Assembly (NCBI RefSeq): GCF_014805625.2
Contig: NW_023998415.1
Span: forward strand, 29,573,453-29,637,452
Direction of reading: 5' to 3'
Source: Glossina fuscipes
Lineage: Eukaryota > Arthropoda > Insecta > Diptera > Glossinidae
Length of the DNA stretch: 64,000 bases
In this document: in pieces, positions 25,422 through 40,000 of the stretch
Layout of the letters: every line of letters begins with the position of its first letter
Numbering within the stretch: the stretch's first letter is position 1
Program-made: the position numbers and the translations under genes
Notes under the pieces: generated by a model
Told to the model about the DNA's origin: nothing
What the model saw: the letters and a program-made list of their open reading frames with translations, nothing else
The model's database searches: none

Positions 25422-27300
25422 GCACATATGACTTAAAATCAACTTTGTTAAGAAAACTTCACTGGAGCTTTACAGTGGTTGAAATGATGCACCAGCTTAC
25501 CAAAAATTATATACATATGTAGCCATAAGTGCCTGCGTAACCGTGTTCGTATACCTAAAATTTTACAGATATACGTATGTATTGTGCTTTAGTAACCAAA
25601 TGCATAAAACTGTTGTAGCAGACATAAAGCACTGAAAAATCAAAAATGAAAATAAAAACAAAACAAGCAAAAAAAAAAAAAAAGAAAAAAAAATAAAGAA
25701 AGGAAAGAAAAGAAAACAAAACAGAAATTGAAATCCTTAAAAAAAAAAAATACATGTTATATATACATACGCACACATACCCTGTTTGGGTGAACACAAT
25801 TATACATGCACATGCATACATGCATACCTATGTGCTCGTGGTATATATACAGTTAAATGTCTCGCAAGCACGAGTCCAAAAAATTAGTAAATATTATAAA
25901 AAATAACTGAAGCCACAATAAATATCCGCCAGATAATAAATAAAGTAAAAATAAATAAATAAAAATATAGTAAAAAAAAAAAAAAAAAGAAAAAAAAAGA
26001 AAAAAAATAAAACAAAAAATTTAAAAACAAAAAAAAACATGATAATATATTTTCATAATTTTTATTTTTATACTTGAATGTAGTTTTTCTTTGTATTCCT
26101 TTTTAAAGAATGGTTCCATCATCAATACATTTTTGTTGGATTTTTTTTTCTTTTCTCTGTGTATGCAGGGCGACCAAAAACCATTAAATATACAAAGCAG
26201 CGATAAATCATTTGCGTCAAGATACATACACACACGCACACGCAGTCACACACAGTCACATACAAACATACATATAATATATATATATATATGGATATAC
26301 ATACTTGCTTATATATACGCATAGATACATATACATGTGAACATAAGCATTCGTACATATAGTGAAACTTAAAGTTCTTTCTTTTTGCTTGTGGTCTGAA
26401 GTTAAAGTTCGAGATAATTTCAGATCCCTCTGTTTAAATATATGTTATATGGAAAATGTTTTTTATGTAGATTTTATTTAAGGACTTTAAAGCAAATCTT
26501 TGTATGTGAAATGATTTGTAGTTTACGGTTGATATTATTTGAAAGGAAGCACAGAAAATTTATTTCATGATAAAAATATTTTATATAAGAAAATAATAAA
26601 AATATTTTACATAGTTTTCTCTATATTTTGTGAAAATGAGCAGAAATTATTTATGAGAAATTATTGTTATTTTAATTAAATGCAAACTTTTGACGACAGT
26701 TTTGTTTATGACTCTCCTTCATAAGCAAAAACACAATCGCACATAAAGCGACTCAGTTGTAGCGAACGTCAGCAGACTGCAATCAATGCCGAAGGGAAGC
26801 ATAAGCAAAATGCTTTTATGTATGTATTTATTTGTGTTCTAAAAATTTATGGCTTTTAGATAAATTTGTGTAATATTTTAGAAACTTTTTGCAAGCGAGC
26901 AAAACGAATAGAAAATGGAAAAAAAATAAAAAATAAAAAAAATAAATAAATAAAATAGAAGTAGAAGTAGAAATAGAAGAAAATATTGCCAATTTTAATG
27001 GTTAAAATCCTTTCCTTATTTGTGGCTGGACAAATGAAAAGTCCATTTGAGAGTTTCGATTGTCTGCAAAGCTATTTTATCCAACAACTCTGGCGATGGG
27101 ATTCTTTTAGCACGACTAATGATTGCGACTCTTACAAAAAAATTCAAGATATTCAAGAAATTCAAGCAATGAGAAATCTATGCGTTCCTTGCGCATCTAT
27201 TAAACCTTCGTTAATTGAGCTAAGGTTAATGTCAATTTGTATTATTTATTAGGATGACTCATCGCAGAGCGTAACATTATATGCATTTTTGCTTAGTGTA
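21399..27300. other. Non-coding block with (TA)n and poly(A) repeats
   Basis: (TA)n at about 21702-21721, 21881-21901, 22461-22480, 22494-22520 and 25376-25418; (TAA)n at 23914-23945; A-rich runs at 23409-23428, 25668-25692, 25973-26014. Open frames crossing the TA arrays encode only Y/I/V/C. No exon, RNA gene or transposon motif recognised. Confidence 0.6.
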
Positions 27301-27317
27301 AGACAACTTAGTTTAAC

Positions 27318-27630
27318 TTGTTCACTTGTTTGCATAGCTACTCGTTCATCGGTCATTGCGCCTGTCCATATCGACGCCCATCCATTCCTGCATTCGCTCT
27401 TCTCTGCGTCCGTTCGAGACTGCGTTCCTTAATCTCTGGTCCCGTCTCTACATCTACCCATACGTATGCATGTCAAAGCTCGCATCTGTCCATCCTTACA
27501 TCTTACAACCCCTCTCTATGTTCCCCGTGCTTCCGACCGTCTACAAGCATTTCAATTTATTCATATATCTTCTCATTAGTCTGTATCTCTTTAAGCATAT
27601 GCATTTCATATGCTTGTTCTTTTATCTACT
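27318..27630. other. C/T-rich stretch beside a mariner end
   Basis: The plus strand is enriched in CATC, CATT and TCTC words and richer in C than its surroundings, and ends about 20 bases before the mariner terminal repeat at 27649. Two overlapping open frames of 104-115 codons rich in S, C and P result from this bias. It may be a degenerate CATC-type tandem repeat. Confidence 0.35.
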
Positions 27631-27648
27631 AACAAGTAATATGTTATA

Positions 27649-27678
27649 TTGGGTGCTAACAAAAATGTTGGCCATTTT
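27649..27678 (+). repeat. Left terminal inverted repeat of mariner copy B
   Basis: Begins TTGGGTGCTAAC directly after a TA. It pairs with the complement of 28439-28468 at 21 of 30 positions. Confidence 0.75.
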
Positions 27679-28438
27679 TTCACTTGAAAAATGCATTTAC
27701 TGAGAAATATTGGTACAATGTATGTATGTTAATTACAATGTTTTCCATCACTTTTCTACCACATTTTATTATATTTCTGGCAAAATGGCGATATCGTATC
27801 AAAAGAATTGACATTGGTTTGGCAACGATCGACTTACAAACACATTTTCGTACCTCTTCAAATTTGCGAAACCGCGTGCTAGCTAGCCACGCCATGCTGC
27901 ATCGATTTGAACAAGTGGTAATCAGATGGCGCCATGTCTGTGGAGTACGGTGGATGTGACAGAAATTCCCATTCGAGCTGCAGCCTTATATCCTCTTGCA
28001 ACATGAAGAGATGAAATGGCATTTTCAGTTAATTTGCGAGGTAGCTATTTTCCCTCGTTTTGGATTTTTAGAGAGAGAGAGAGAGTCTTTGAGGTGGCTT
28101 TTCGTCCAATAAGTTCTGCAATGCATTGTCTTTGTCGTTCTTTGTCATTGACATCAAAACAATCAATTTTCAACCGTTGAACTCAAAATGAACAATTGGG
28201 ATAGGATGGATCACCATTACCATAAGCTTCTGAACGGCCTTAGTCGGCTTCGGTAGCAATTATGGAGCGTTCCATGAATAGCGTGGGCACACGCTGAATA
28301 TGCTGAATACGCAATAATAATAAATTGAAAACCGTTACTTTAGGTAGAGAAAGGTTACAATCATCGAACCTAATCGTTATGTATATTAATATTTCCCGTT
28401 TTTTTTTTTTTTTTATCATTTTTACTTGTACAAGTCCA

Positions 28439-28468
28439 AACTTGACCAAAATTTGTGCAAGCACTTAA
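28439..28468 (-). repeat. Right terminal inverted repeat of mariner copy B
   Basis: On the minus strand it starts TTAAGTGCTTGCAC, matching the left repeat. The expected flanking TA is not immediately adjacent; one lies two bases further out (28471-28472), so the edge or the target site may have mutated. Confidence 0.65.
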
Positions 28469-29248
28469 GATAATAAGAACTTGATGTTATATTTTGCTAA
28501 AACATTTATGAACATTATAATTATGTTAATGTTTCGTGTAAAAATCTAATCTACTTGCTGTAGCTTTCGCAGTTAATAAATAAAAAACCGTGCAGGTATG
28601 GGTTGACTTTTTAAAAATAGTTTTGTGTTTGATGGATTATGCTAAGAACTAAAGTCCGTCAAAGGAAAATTAGTAAATTTTAATTAATTAAAATAAAAAG
28701 TTAAAGCCCTCTTTCACATTAAATGGTAAAGTGAGTTAATTAAGATTAGTATAAAATGTGAAAAATACAAATCTTAAGAACTTTTCATCAAATCTCTAGT
28801 GAAAATCAATCTGCAACTGGTGTTCACATATACCATAGTTACCTTATAAGTACCGCTTATGTATATATGAGATCCTTAGTTGAGAACGCAAGGAATGCGA
28901 GAAAAATATATAAGAGTTTAAAAGACATTAGCATCAGAGATCCTAATAATGTGCGCAATTTTTAAAAATTGAATGCAAACATTCACAAGAGCGATTGGAA
29001 AATTTAATAACGCTGATCGATTAACTGACATAAAATACTCTACAATATTTATAAATTTAGTTGTAGCGATGTGTGCACAAGAATAGTTCTATAAATAATT
29101 TTTTTATCTACTTTAAATTACAAAGTTACGCGAGTTTCGATAGGTATATATACTTGAAGTAGTGCTTGACGAACATGACTATTTCGAGCATTATACAGTC
29201 GAAATTGATTTGTTTAAAAAGGTCATAGGCCATGTACACAATAGAGGT

Positions 29249-29294
<46 letters not shown>

Positions 29295-32200
29295 AACTAC
29301 TACTATTACTTTGTTGCAAAATTAGCAACAAATTTAATAGAGCCATGCCTTGATGGTGGGCATAAAATAATGACACGATATGAGTTATTCTTGGTGTCTG
29401 TTCTGTACATTAGCAAGTTTGAACTTTTTACAAGCAAACCTTACATACACATATAGATCTAAATTGCTATACAGAGAGTGTATAGTTTTAAGCAAGCTTT
29501 TATGTATATAACTGATATATATATATATATATATGAGTATATAAACATCTTATCGTTGTATCTATAAATTTGTATATATATATATATATATATATAAATA
29601 TATATATATAAATTTGTTTGTCTGTCTGTATATTCATCGCCTACATTACGCCCACCAGCAAACATTTAATTATATTTGCGTTTTTGCGTTTGTTGCTGTT
29701 GTTCTCGTATCATTTAATTAAAATCGCTCTTTTTCCTCTTACAATTGCTGTTGTTGTTCTTGCTGTTCTTTCTGTTTTTGTTGTTCTTGTTGTTGTTGCT
29801 GTTGTTGTCTTTTCGTTTGTTCGTTCGTGGGGAATGGCAAATCTCTCAATCTATTTAGTTATGTGTGTGTATAAGTAAGTTTTTGTATGTATTTATGTAC
29901 TTTATATATTTGTATGTGTGTGTGTTTATGTGAACGTGTTCGAATATTGAATAAAAACAAATGCGGCAACTACAAAATAGTAACAAAAGCGAAATATCGT
30001 TTATGCACAGTTTCAGCCGAATCGCTTGATGCCCAACACACCTTCCTACTTCATTATTATTTATTAATCCATTAAGCTGAGAAGAAATGTCCTGTAGTCT
30101 GCGCTAGAAATTCACATTGATAAATAAAATCTTGGCCACAAGGGCAACATGACGCTCTAAAAATAAATAATGCGGCAGTAAATGGATCAAAATATGCTTA
30201 AAAAGTGGAAAATTTTTATTGATTGTTGCAGTTCGTTACCTGGTCTAGTCGAGCAATTATGGATATCTAGTCTTGATAAATTTCCAAAAGACATAAATAT
30301 TGATTTCTTTTCATAATTTCACTTATTTCCAATCGCAAGTCTGTCGATTCAATTTAGTTTGACGGGCCTCGACACAATCATCTAGTCTTTCATCGGGATT
30401 AATGGAGATGAGTTCTTAGCAAAAAAAAATTACATGTCAAAGATAAGCGAACGTCGCTTTTGCATGGTTGGAGTTTCTTTGCCGGTATAATTCAATATTG
30501 GATGGATGTACATGGCTAAGCGAAAGACGATAAGAAAGGACGGAATGCAAACTACCGCACATGATTGGTTTTCAGTTGATGCAATTAGTCGTATAAGCTA
30601 AACGCATTATATGCCATTTGCGAATGTTACATACGTTACGATCGACTTAATATAATTATTTTCGATGTCCATAACAGATGCATAGTAATGGACCAGCTAT
30701 TAAAGTCAAATTGAACAACAATAACAATAACAAGAACAAAAATGTAATATTAAATCTTGTGAAGCTTACACAGCACAGCAATGGCAACAAGAGAGCAATA
30801 TTGTGTTTATGGCAAATTTAAATTATTCTTAAACATTGTATATTGAAAAATGTTAATACTGCTCTGGCGGCAGTTATTGTTGCTGTTATTGTTTTTTTCT
30901 TGCTATTGGTATTATTATTGTTGTTGTTGTTGTTGTTATTGTTGTTGTTGGGCAAAAAGTGTAAACAAAAGCAAGTCAAGTACCAGGGATAATAATATAG
31001 CAGCAAAAACTAATCTTAAAATCACGACATTACCGAACTTCAGATTCAGTAAAAAGAGACAAAGGCAAAGAGGGCGTATCAGCGTCAAATATTTCCATAT
31101 TTAACATGTTTCCTCGCCTCCGTTGCATATACATTAACATACTAATATAATAACAAATGCATTTCGGGCGCGTACCCTTTGTGATTCATTCTTAGGTCTT
31201 TGGCGTTCCTTTTTCTTATTTTCGTCTCCTTTTTTTTTTTCCCAATACTAAGATGACAAGAGTTTGTTAGTTATTCTCACTTTTGGTTTCCACAATGGCC
31301 AGAGTTATATTTGCGTTAAGTTCAGCTATTTTATTTATATTATATTATTATTATTATTATTATTATTATTTAATATTGGTATTTTACATGTTTAATTATA
31401 TAAGCGCCCTTCAATCTCGTATTTACACGTTTCTATCTCTGCTTTAATGCAGGACGACGGTACGGTATATCTTGCCTGTGATAATATTATTTATTTATTT
31501 ATTTATTTTTTCTTTACTGAAGCATATCATATAAATTGAGCAAACGAGTCATATATTCAGTTTAATGCAAGTGCGCGTGCGTATATGTATGTGTATGCAG
31601 ACTCTGAATAGAGCATTTTAAAAAGTTTTAATAACTTTAATAGCATACTTTTGGGTTTTTAAAGGCCCATTATCCTTGAACTGTGCATGGCTGACTGTAC
31701 TGCTTTCGTGATTTAATGTTGTAAAATTTTAATTAAATCAGAAGTGAAAAAAAAAAGAAAATTATTTTTATTTTTTTTTTTATTTTTTTATTTTTTTGGG
31801 AAAAACTTTATTTTTAATTACACCCATTAACGAAGCGCACATTAATTTTATCATTTTGTTGTTTGCTTTGTATTAGTTAAAGAACTCTTAACTCTCAACT
31901 CTCTTATATTTTATTCGTGCCTTAGAGCAATACAAAATCATTATGTATTCGTGAAATTCCCGATTTAATAATCGTTAGGGAATTGCGGAATTTATTATTT
32001 TTAATAAACGTTGAATATATCGATGAATGAATGATATTCCGTTATCTGGAAAAGCGATTCGAATGAAGATGGGGGAACAACCAATGATCACAAATTTTTT
32101 ACTCAATTCAAACGACTTATACTAATCTTTGGAGTTCTGAATAAATAATATAAGGCCGACCTTAACGAAGTTAACAACGAATATTTATATTCGACTTTAA

Positions 32201-34752
32201 ATTATTCATTTTGTATCCTTACACTGGCAGCTATAAATTATAATTCTTCTTAAAGGATCTCTTGGATCTAAATATTTGTTTCAAAATTTCATATGAATAT
32301 CTCGTATATGGATGGAATCTTTAATTTTCTTGGGCAGATTTCACATCCACATATAAATAAGTGCAATGTAAGAAATAAAATTGAGGACACAAATGCCAAC
32401 TTATGGATTTGTGGAGCCCCTTACTGACACTTTAAGCTTGTATTTTTCTCCTATCTACTGCAAGGGAGGCTGTAAAGAAAGGAGAAGAAAGGATTTCCGA
32501 AAGAAAATCAAGACAAGATCAAGTTTTCTAATTTCAAGAAACAACTTTTTTGGGCTTCATAAGGAGAAAGGCATTGTTGCCAATTGAAATCTTTAAAGGC
32601 ATTCCAATGTAACATGATGTTGCTTTCGCAGACGAGCCAAATCTGAGGAACATGGAACATATAATAAAAATTGAAGAAATATAGAAAGAGTTCACTATCA
32701 TTGCGTTTCTTTGCAAGATTGTTTTCCTTGCACATAGAGAGCGTTATGTGAAAATGCGTCGCTTGAAAATGCGATGCGAGACTTAAAAACTTTGCCCCGG
32801 AAAAACAAACAGGATCGAAGGAAATCTTTTTTATTTCCGTCGTCAGATTAATTTTGATGATCAAGAAAATCGGTGAAGAGGCGTATAAACTCGGTTCTCA
32901 GTTTGTACAAACCATGGTCGAGTTTCTGAGACTTCTCATTAAATAGATTACTCTATGGTGCTTGCGATCGAATCAATCAAAACATTCTACATATTTTTCA
33001 AGAATATTTGTGAGCCACGTTTGTTTGTAAATGCCATCAGATAATCGAAATAGTAGTGTGATCCATTTCGAAAACCACGTTTAGCTGGTAAAAGCAAATG
33101 CCAACCATGTTACTATCAACATAACGTCGCTATACGATTCTGTACTGTGCCATTAGAAATCTCATCTGAATAGTTGTTAATTTTAAGCGAAGTCTACACA
33201 TGTGGGCACATTTGTTTTAAACATCGTTAATATCATTAACTGCGTTTAAGTAATTTTTAAAGAAAACAATTAAAACAAAAAAAAAAAAAAAACAAAAACA
33301 AAAAGAAGAAAAATAAATAAATAAATAATAATATTAAGAGAAAAAGACGTCAATTTATTGTATATTTTAAGCGTGTGGTTTTTTATCCGTAGTTATTTAT
33401 CACTACACCGCCATCGCAATCTTTCAGTCCTCATTGTCGTGTCGTATTTGTTGTTGTGGTTGTGTCGTGATCATACAAGGCTTCATTCGGTGGTGATGGT
33501 TCCTCGTATTGGACTTAATTAAAAATCTATGTTAACGTTGAAGGAAAAAAAGCAATTTCTTGATAAATTTATAAAATAAATTAAAAACTAAACATATACA
33601 CACAACAAATAAACAAAACATATTATACTTATATATTCTACCTATGTATGTATACACTGTTTATATACTTTTTTTTTTTTTTTTTTTTTGTGAATTAATA
33701 TACGTACATTATATACATATATTAAAGAGGGCAGTTCTAAAGTACTCGATTTGACAAAGCCTTTCTTTTAAGGAAAACATTTTAACGTTGCAGCATAGTC
33801 TCCAGCTTTTAACTTGATATAGTCTTTCGAGCTAATATATAATATAAACAGCTTCGAGATAGGGTAGAAGCGTTGAGCTGTTATCTGCAGATTCCATTTC
33901 TTCATTGCTGGTAAATAAATGGATTGGGTTAATGTAGCGAGTCGAGTGTATGGACTAAAGTAATTCGAAAGAATTCGAGCGGAAAAGTCAATAAATTAAT
34001 AACTAAGCCTTGCTAAGATGCGATGAATAGGTCTGGTAGCTTGCGTGGCTTGCATTTTCTGCAATTTTTACACAATTTCAATTGCGGTCATCTCTCACGG
34101 TTCTGCACGGTTTCTCTTGGGATCGCCAATCTTTTCCCATTTATAACATTATAGCTTTTCATATACATTATATAAATATGTAGAAATAATTTTGAAGACT
34201 TTTAGGACTGCTCTCGTATTATAAAACATATACATAACGCAGTACACCATATATTGATAGAAAACATGCACATACAGATTTATATAAAAGAGAATAAATT
34301 ATATATACACAAGCACATATGCATATAAGCTATATATGTGTATATAGATATATGCATAAATACATGCATACATATACATATTATGCATACCTATATACTA
34401 CTATATGCATGTGTAGGGACATGACTGTCTCAACTTGAAGTTTTAAGTGCAAAATAAACAAAAATCAACAAGTTAAGTATAAATACAATAAATGTCTGCA
34501 TTTTTAGTTTAAGTCGCATTCAAAACGCCTTTTATCATTCATATCATTATTATGCTATTAATATTGTTATTATTATGCTCAGTTACATATGTGATGCCAA
34601 ACTAGATATACTTTTAATTTGATATTGGTGGGAAGAAAAAATGCGGTCTAAACAAGTCTGCCATTTCGTCCCAACGACGAAGAGACCGCGCGTTTATTCG
34701 CACGTCGGTCGGTCAATTAAATGTTTCACCAAATGCTGAACTGTTGTTGGCT

Positions 34753-34783
<31 letters not shown>

Positions 34784-35000
34784 CTTTTCGCCATCCGTCT
34801 AAATACTTACTTTAAGTTTAGAGAAGAATGAACGAAACACATAAAAATAAACAAAAAACGAAAGACGACTAATAAAGGAATTTATATATGTTCGTATGTA
34901 TGTATGTATGGAGCCGGTGTGCTTAAATGATCTTTGGGACTTAAAAAGAAAGGAAAAAGGCAGAACATGCAAACCGAACCAATCGACCAACATCCAAGAA
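28469..35000. other. Non-coding stretch with trinucleotide and TA repeats
   Basis: (CTA)n at 29249-29310, (TA)n at 29516-29534 and 29573-29595, (TTG)n about 30918-30950, (TTA)n 31343-31371, and T runs at 33669-33689 and 34751-34783. A region at 32000-33250 has fewer repeats and minus-strand frames up to 118 codons (32508-32864) without a recognisable domain. No gene called. Confidence 0.55.
29249..29310. repeat. (CTA)n trinucleotide array
   Basis: About 18 CTA/ACT units with a few interruptions. It produces poly-Leu and poly-Ser open frames on the two strands that are not genes. Confidence 0.9.
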
Positions 35001-36172
35001 ACGACAAAGTAAAGCAAAACGGCAACAACCATTAATAATAATAATAATATCATAAAACCTTTTAAGCGATAAAAATCAATAGAGAGTGAGAGTAGGACAG
35101 ACAGTTGAACTTTTTCTGTTATAGTAATTTTAAGAGTTTTCACCGTCTTTAATTTAATCTATAAGTTCGATTCAGTACTTTTAAAACAGGATCGTTATCT
35201 AGTGACGGTTAAACCTTTTAGATTTAATAGATTCAGTTGACTAACTCATAACTACCTCATAACAACAATTGATATTGTAGGAAACCTAGTTTGGATTTAT
35301 TGAAATTTAAAAAAATAAATAATAAAAAAAAAAATGTTTTTCAATTTAATTGTGCCTGGTAAAGAAGTAGAGAAGACAAACGTGCCAGCAATAACACCCT
35401 AAACCTAACCTTTGCTTATTTTCTATTGATTTAACACAATGAGCCTTAATTGCCATGCAATACAAGTTCACTTCAGTAAGTTCACGTTCAAGCTCAACTT
35501 CAACACCAAATATGGTATCCAGCTATTTAAAGTTATCAGAAGGCGCTCTTCGTTTTCACAGTTTTCAATTATGGCGTTGTTGCCACCATTCGCTTGTCAA
35601 TATTCTTTACCATATACTTTGCCCGTCTGTACTGCACCGATCAGTGAAGCTGAAATTCTCCAAATTCGCCAGAATCATTTGAAGAGGGAAATTAAAACCT
35701 GTTGCTTAGGCACCCAGTTGATATCTCCAGAATATAGCATAACTAACTAATTAACTAATTAAAAGATCAAAATGGACTTATGTCGTAGTAGAATATTATC
35801 AGGACTACATGCGTTAGCGTGGTATAAAAGTTGGGTTTAGAAATGACTCCGCCAGCATTTAAGGATTACAACAATTTTCCCGGTCTCCATCTCAAGTTCC
35901 GCTGAAATTCTTATTTTCAGTGTTTGTTAAAATAAATTTTTAAAAATAAAAAAAATGCACTCAGTTAAGGATATGGAAAAATCAGGTAAAGACAATCTAT
36001 ATTCTAATTGTAATATTGCCTTGAAGGAAAATCTCTCAATGAATAATTTTAGAGTCGAAAATTCGATATAATTAAATCTATCAAGCTATGCTATTGGTCT
36101 AGTGAAAGAAGTTAAAGATTCTCGACAACTTATAAAACAACTTGCGTTCGACTTCTGTCGGATTACTATTTG

Positions 36173-36229
<57 letters not shown>

Positions 36230-38400
36230 ATCTCTGTCTCTCTCTCTCTCTTTCTCGCTCACCCTCTAGAGAACACTCTCTTGATGTAAGGCTGACTTCA
36301 TAGGCGGTCTGTGAAATACACAATTGATTCAGATTTTCGTCTCGAAATCGTAAAAGTTCTGATATAATGGTGCTGCCAGAGTACAAGCAAAAGATTGTCT
36401 ATTAATGTTTTTGTTTTAATGAAATTGATTCGAAATATGAAAACAAGATATTCGAACTGTGCTGAGAAAAGGCCACGAACTTTTACATTAAACTCATATA
36501 ATGTATGTGGTAGCATTTGTTGGCAAGCACTTTTGCCTTCGTTAGTAAATTTAAGTTATGACGTGAAGCAAACAAGCTTGTTCCACATATACATAAAATA
36601 TCTGAATATGTCCACATAGTTGACATAAGAACAAGAATCGACCAATATAATCAATGCATTACATCATATGCTTTGCTATTGCAAAATTCAAAATTAAGAA
36701 CTTAACAAATATAAGGAACTTTTCATCCAATTTTCATTGACTTGTGAAAAAGACCCTTGTACGGTAGCAGATATGAATAATGATCTCTCTTGGTCAAGTA
36801 ACTATAGCTAGTCCATTTCTTGCATTAATTATTAACATTGTGGGCCTTTTTGTGATACAAAGGCTTAATCTTTATAAAGCTGTGCCCCTAAAAGTGCATT
36901 AAATTTATCCAAAATTTCATACAAAGTTAACATTTTTTTTTTTTTTTTAATTAGTTCTCATTATAATGCAATATAAGAATTTTTTAGTTTGCTTACGCAG
37001 AGCTCAAATCGGGTGCATATTTCGTGCAGTTAGTTGTTCTTTTTGTCAGAGAACTTCTTATTTGTCGCTTGCTTTGCTCAAAGTAGAATTTATTTATTGT
37101 GATGTTGCCAAAATTTTGCTAGACAATCCTTTTGCGGAATGGGGTTCGAATAATAGATTGTTAATTGGTCCAAATACAGCCCAGTTAGTTTATATATCAA
37201 ATCGCTATTCCTGGACTATAGCAACCTTTTCCGTTTAAAGTGTTTTGAATATTCGAAAGTACACGTCATTGACGTCGTATATTATAAAAAAAACTGATAT
37301 AACAATATACGCTTGTCCGTCCGCCCAATTGTCTGGCTGTTGAGAAAACAACTATTATCCTAAAAATTTTTGTCTGCAAAATTGACCGTGACCTTCAATA
37401 TTTTTCTGTCTTTAGATTGAGTGCAAGAGCAAGAAAAAATTGAATCTCCTCATAAGATTTTTGAAGCATAACAGTTTTCGAGCCTATTCACGTATCTTAA
37501 GTTACGATAGTGGAATAGCTTACAGCTTACATAGCGTGGCACAATATAGGCTATCGTGTCATTTTGAAGAAAAATGTTTTCATCATTTTCGATATGTATT
37601 TATTAAAAATTGCTGAGGACCAAAGGAAATTGGGTCCCCATAAACTAATTTGGTTTGCACTTTAAAAATAATTTCTCGCTTTAACTTTAGAGCGCATAAA
37701 TTTGAGTTCGTAGAGCTCATGGCTTCATGGCTATAAACGATTAGGTTAGGAAACTAAACATAAAATATAGTCCGTAATACCTCAATTGCATTAGTTGGAT
37801 AATACGGGGCAACTGGTAATCTTAGGAGAGCTCTTTTCTGATACGCATATCTAAAGGATTAACTAATAATCCTAACCATTTCTAGATAATCCATCAAACT
37901 CGAAAGTAATCAATATTACTAGTGATGCAGATATATACAAACAAACATACAGACACAAGCTTACTCAGGCAACTGAAATCAGCTAAACCGTAAGCACTTT
38001 TCTTCGTTGTTTGTCTGGGTTGAAAGGACGGTCTTTAAAATAACTTTTTAATTGGTAGAGACGTATTTATGCCCCACATTGAACACATTTGTCGAATTTT
38101 CAGAAATCATTTTATTTTTCACTCTTTAAGGTTTGCATTATATAATTGTACTTTGCAATATATTGCAATGAAATATCGTACAACGATTGTTGGTGGGCCT
38201 CAAACTATTCGCGACTAAGGTGTATAGGAGGCGATGTTTTTGAAAGTGTAATTAAAATTCTGGAAATTATGCTAAATTAACTTTCGTTCATTGTATCTAA
38301 ATAATTGCGCTTTTAGGCTTACGTAGTTATATATGTACGCGTAGTTTATTCTTCTTATTATTAGAAAATCATTTTGTTTTCCATGCCAATCATTATAATT
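35001..38400. other. Non-coding stretch, few repeats
   Basis: Apart from the (CT)n array at 36172-36263 it is low in simple repeats. Frames at 35439-35750 and 36966-37238 (about 90-103 codons) show no domain and are taken as chance. Confidence 0.5.
36172..36263. repeat. (CT)n / (GA)n array
   Basis: About 90 bases of near-continuous CT with a few CTAT and CTGT interruptions. On the minus strand this is a run of GAGAG, the core site of fly GAGA factor. Confidence 0.9.
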
Positions 38401-39013
38401 TTTTATAATTTCCTTTCCATTTTCCTTATTCTTTTTCTTTCTCATTTTCGTTTCCCTTTTTCATCTTTTTAATTTTATTTAGAATGTATATTCGACTGTT
38501 GGCAATTTGCATGAATAAACTATAAAATAGGGTATAAATATAAATAATGTTGCTATGCAGCCATTTAAAAAAATTGCATAAACGAACAAAAAATGAAAAA
38601 AAATAAAAATAATACAAAAAAGAAAAAAAACAGAAATAAACGTTTTCTTAAAATTAAACGAAGGGAGCGAGAGAGAGAATGATTGTGAGCGAGGGAGGGT
38701 GCGAAAAGGAGCAAGAGCAAGATAAGAAAGCGAGGGGATAACTAAATAAATATATATACATATATACATATATATATACATAGATATATGTATATATATA
38801 TAAATATTGCACATCAAATAGAATAAAAGTAAAAAGAGAAAAAACTAAAGAAAATTGATTGCGCGCACACGCTGTAAACGAAAAAGTACAATAAAAGCAT
38901 TAGTAGTGTAGAAGTCGTGCCAGCGACCGTACAACTATGTAGAGTATGTTTGTGGCGTAGTAAGCAAGCAAGAACAGGAACCAACAATGCGAACCGGGCT
39001 GACAGGCGAGCAA

Positions 39014-39045
<32 letters not shown>

Positions 39046-39764
39046 TCGACAAACTGCTACCAATTCTCTTATTCTGTTCGGTGCAATGCTATGAAACTAA
39101 ATATAAAAGAAATTTGTTGGAAAATAAAATAAATTGTATAATATAAAGAAAAATCAATGCTGTTGAAGAGAGTAGCTGGCTAAAAGGCGACGGTGCCGGT
39201 TAGGATGGATGGATGGGGAGGAAGTTGAACATTTTAAATGTAGAAGAGACCATAAAATTTTTACAGAAGCCTTAACGCTATACGTAGATATACAATATGC
39301 ATGAGGCGAAAAAAGAAGGAGACACTGTAAAAGAGTACAACAACAACAACAACAACAACAACAAAAATAATAATACAGAGACGATTGTGTTGGAAACGAA
39401 AACCAAGGAAAATCCAATGGCAATGGCAGCAAAACGTTGAAAATAGTAGCAGAAGCAGCTTATATGTGCTCTTGTATGGTGGCAAGCAGCCGTGCAGTAG
39501 CGGCAGCAGTTAAATTAGAATTTTATGCAAATAACACAATATTTATATCATCAAGTATATGACAGCACTACTAAGATACTTAAATATATTGCACGTTAAT
39601 GTCTAGGTACTATGTACATATGTTAATATATGGATGTACATGAGTGTATAAGTATATGTATATATCTGTAGTGCCGTTTTTAGCCTTCCTTCGTCATATT
39701 ATTTCTTGTTTTATATATGTATATGTATGTGTATGTGTATTTATTATGTGTGTGTGTGTGTGTG

Positions 39765-39797
<33 letters not shown>

Positions 39798-39815
39798 GTG
39801 TCCATATTACCTATA

Positions 39816-39853
<38 letters not shown>

Positions 39854-40000
39854 CTTTTTAGTTCTAACTTCAAATAACTTAGGCCAGCACTAACAAATGC
39901 AAACACTAATAGCGTTTATGTTGTTGTTAGTTAAAGTTTGCGTTCACTCACTCGCACTCGCTCATCGTTATTGCCCGACAGATAGATGGATAGATTGATA
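38401..40000. other. Microsatellite block
   Basis: TA-rich runs at 38748-38804, (CAGG)n at 39014-39045, (CAA)n about 39339-39365, (TG)n(TA)n at 39746-39797 and (TA)n at 39826-39851. No exon recognised. Confidence 0.6.
39014..39045. repeat. (CAGG)n tetranucleotide array
   Basis: About eight CAGG units. It gives an artefactual R-Q-A-G repeat in one plus-strand frame. Confidence 0.9.

Larger units (their letters stand above)
27649..28468 (-). mobile_element. Internally deleted mariner with both terminal repeats (copy B)
   Basis: The ends form a 30-base inverted repeat: TTGGGTGCTAAC... at 27649-27678 and the complement of ...AGCACTTAA ending at 28468; 21 of 30 positions agree without gaps. A TA, the mariner target, precedes the left end at 27647-27648. 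On the minus strand the N-terminal half appears first, AYGNGDPSYPNCSF then CFDVNDKERQRQC (compare the G-D-F-D-V-D-D-K-E-R region of mariners of the mauritiana type), KIQNEGK-stop-LPRKLTENA (linker). The frame then jumps to the C-terminal part, LEWEFLSHPPYSTDMAPSDY, which keeps the third Asp, and ends near 27690 with QYFSVN. Stops and frameshifts interrupt it. The catalytic middle, with the first two Asp regions, is missing, so at 820 bp it is well short of the usual about 1.3 kb. It is non-autonomous and decayed. Confidence 0.85.
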
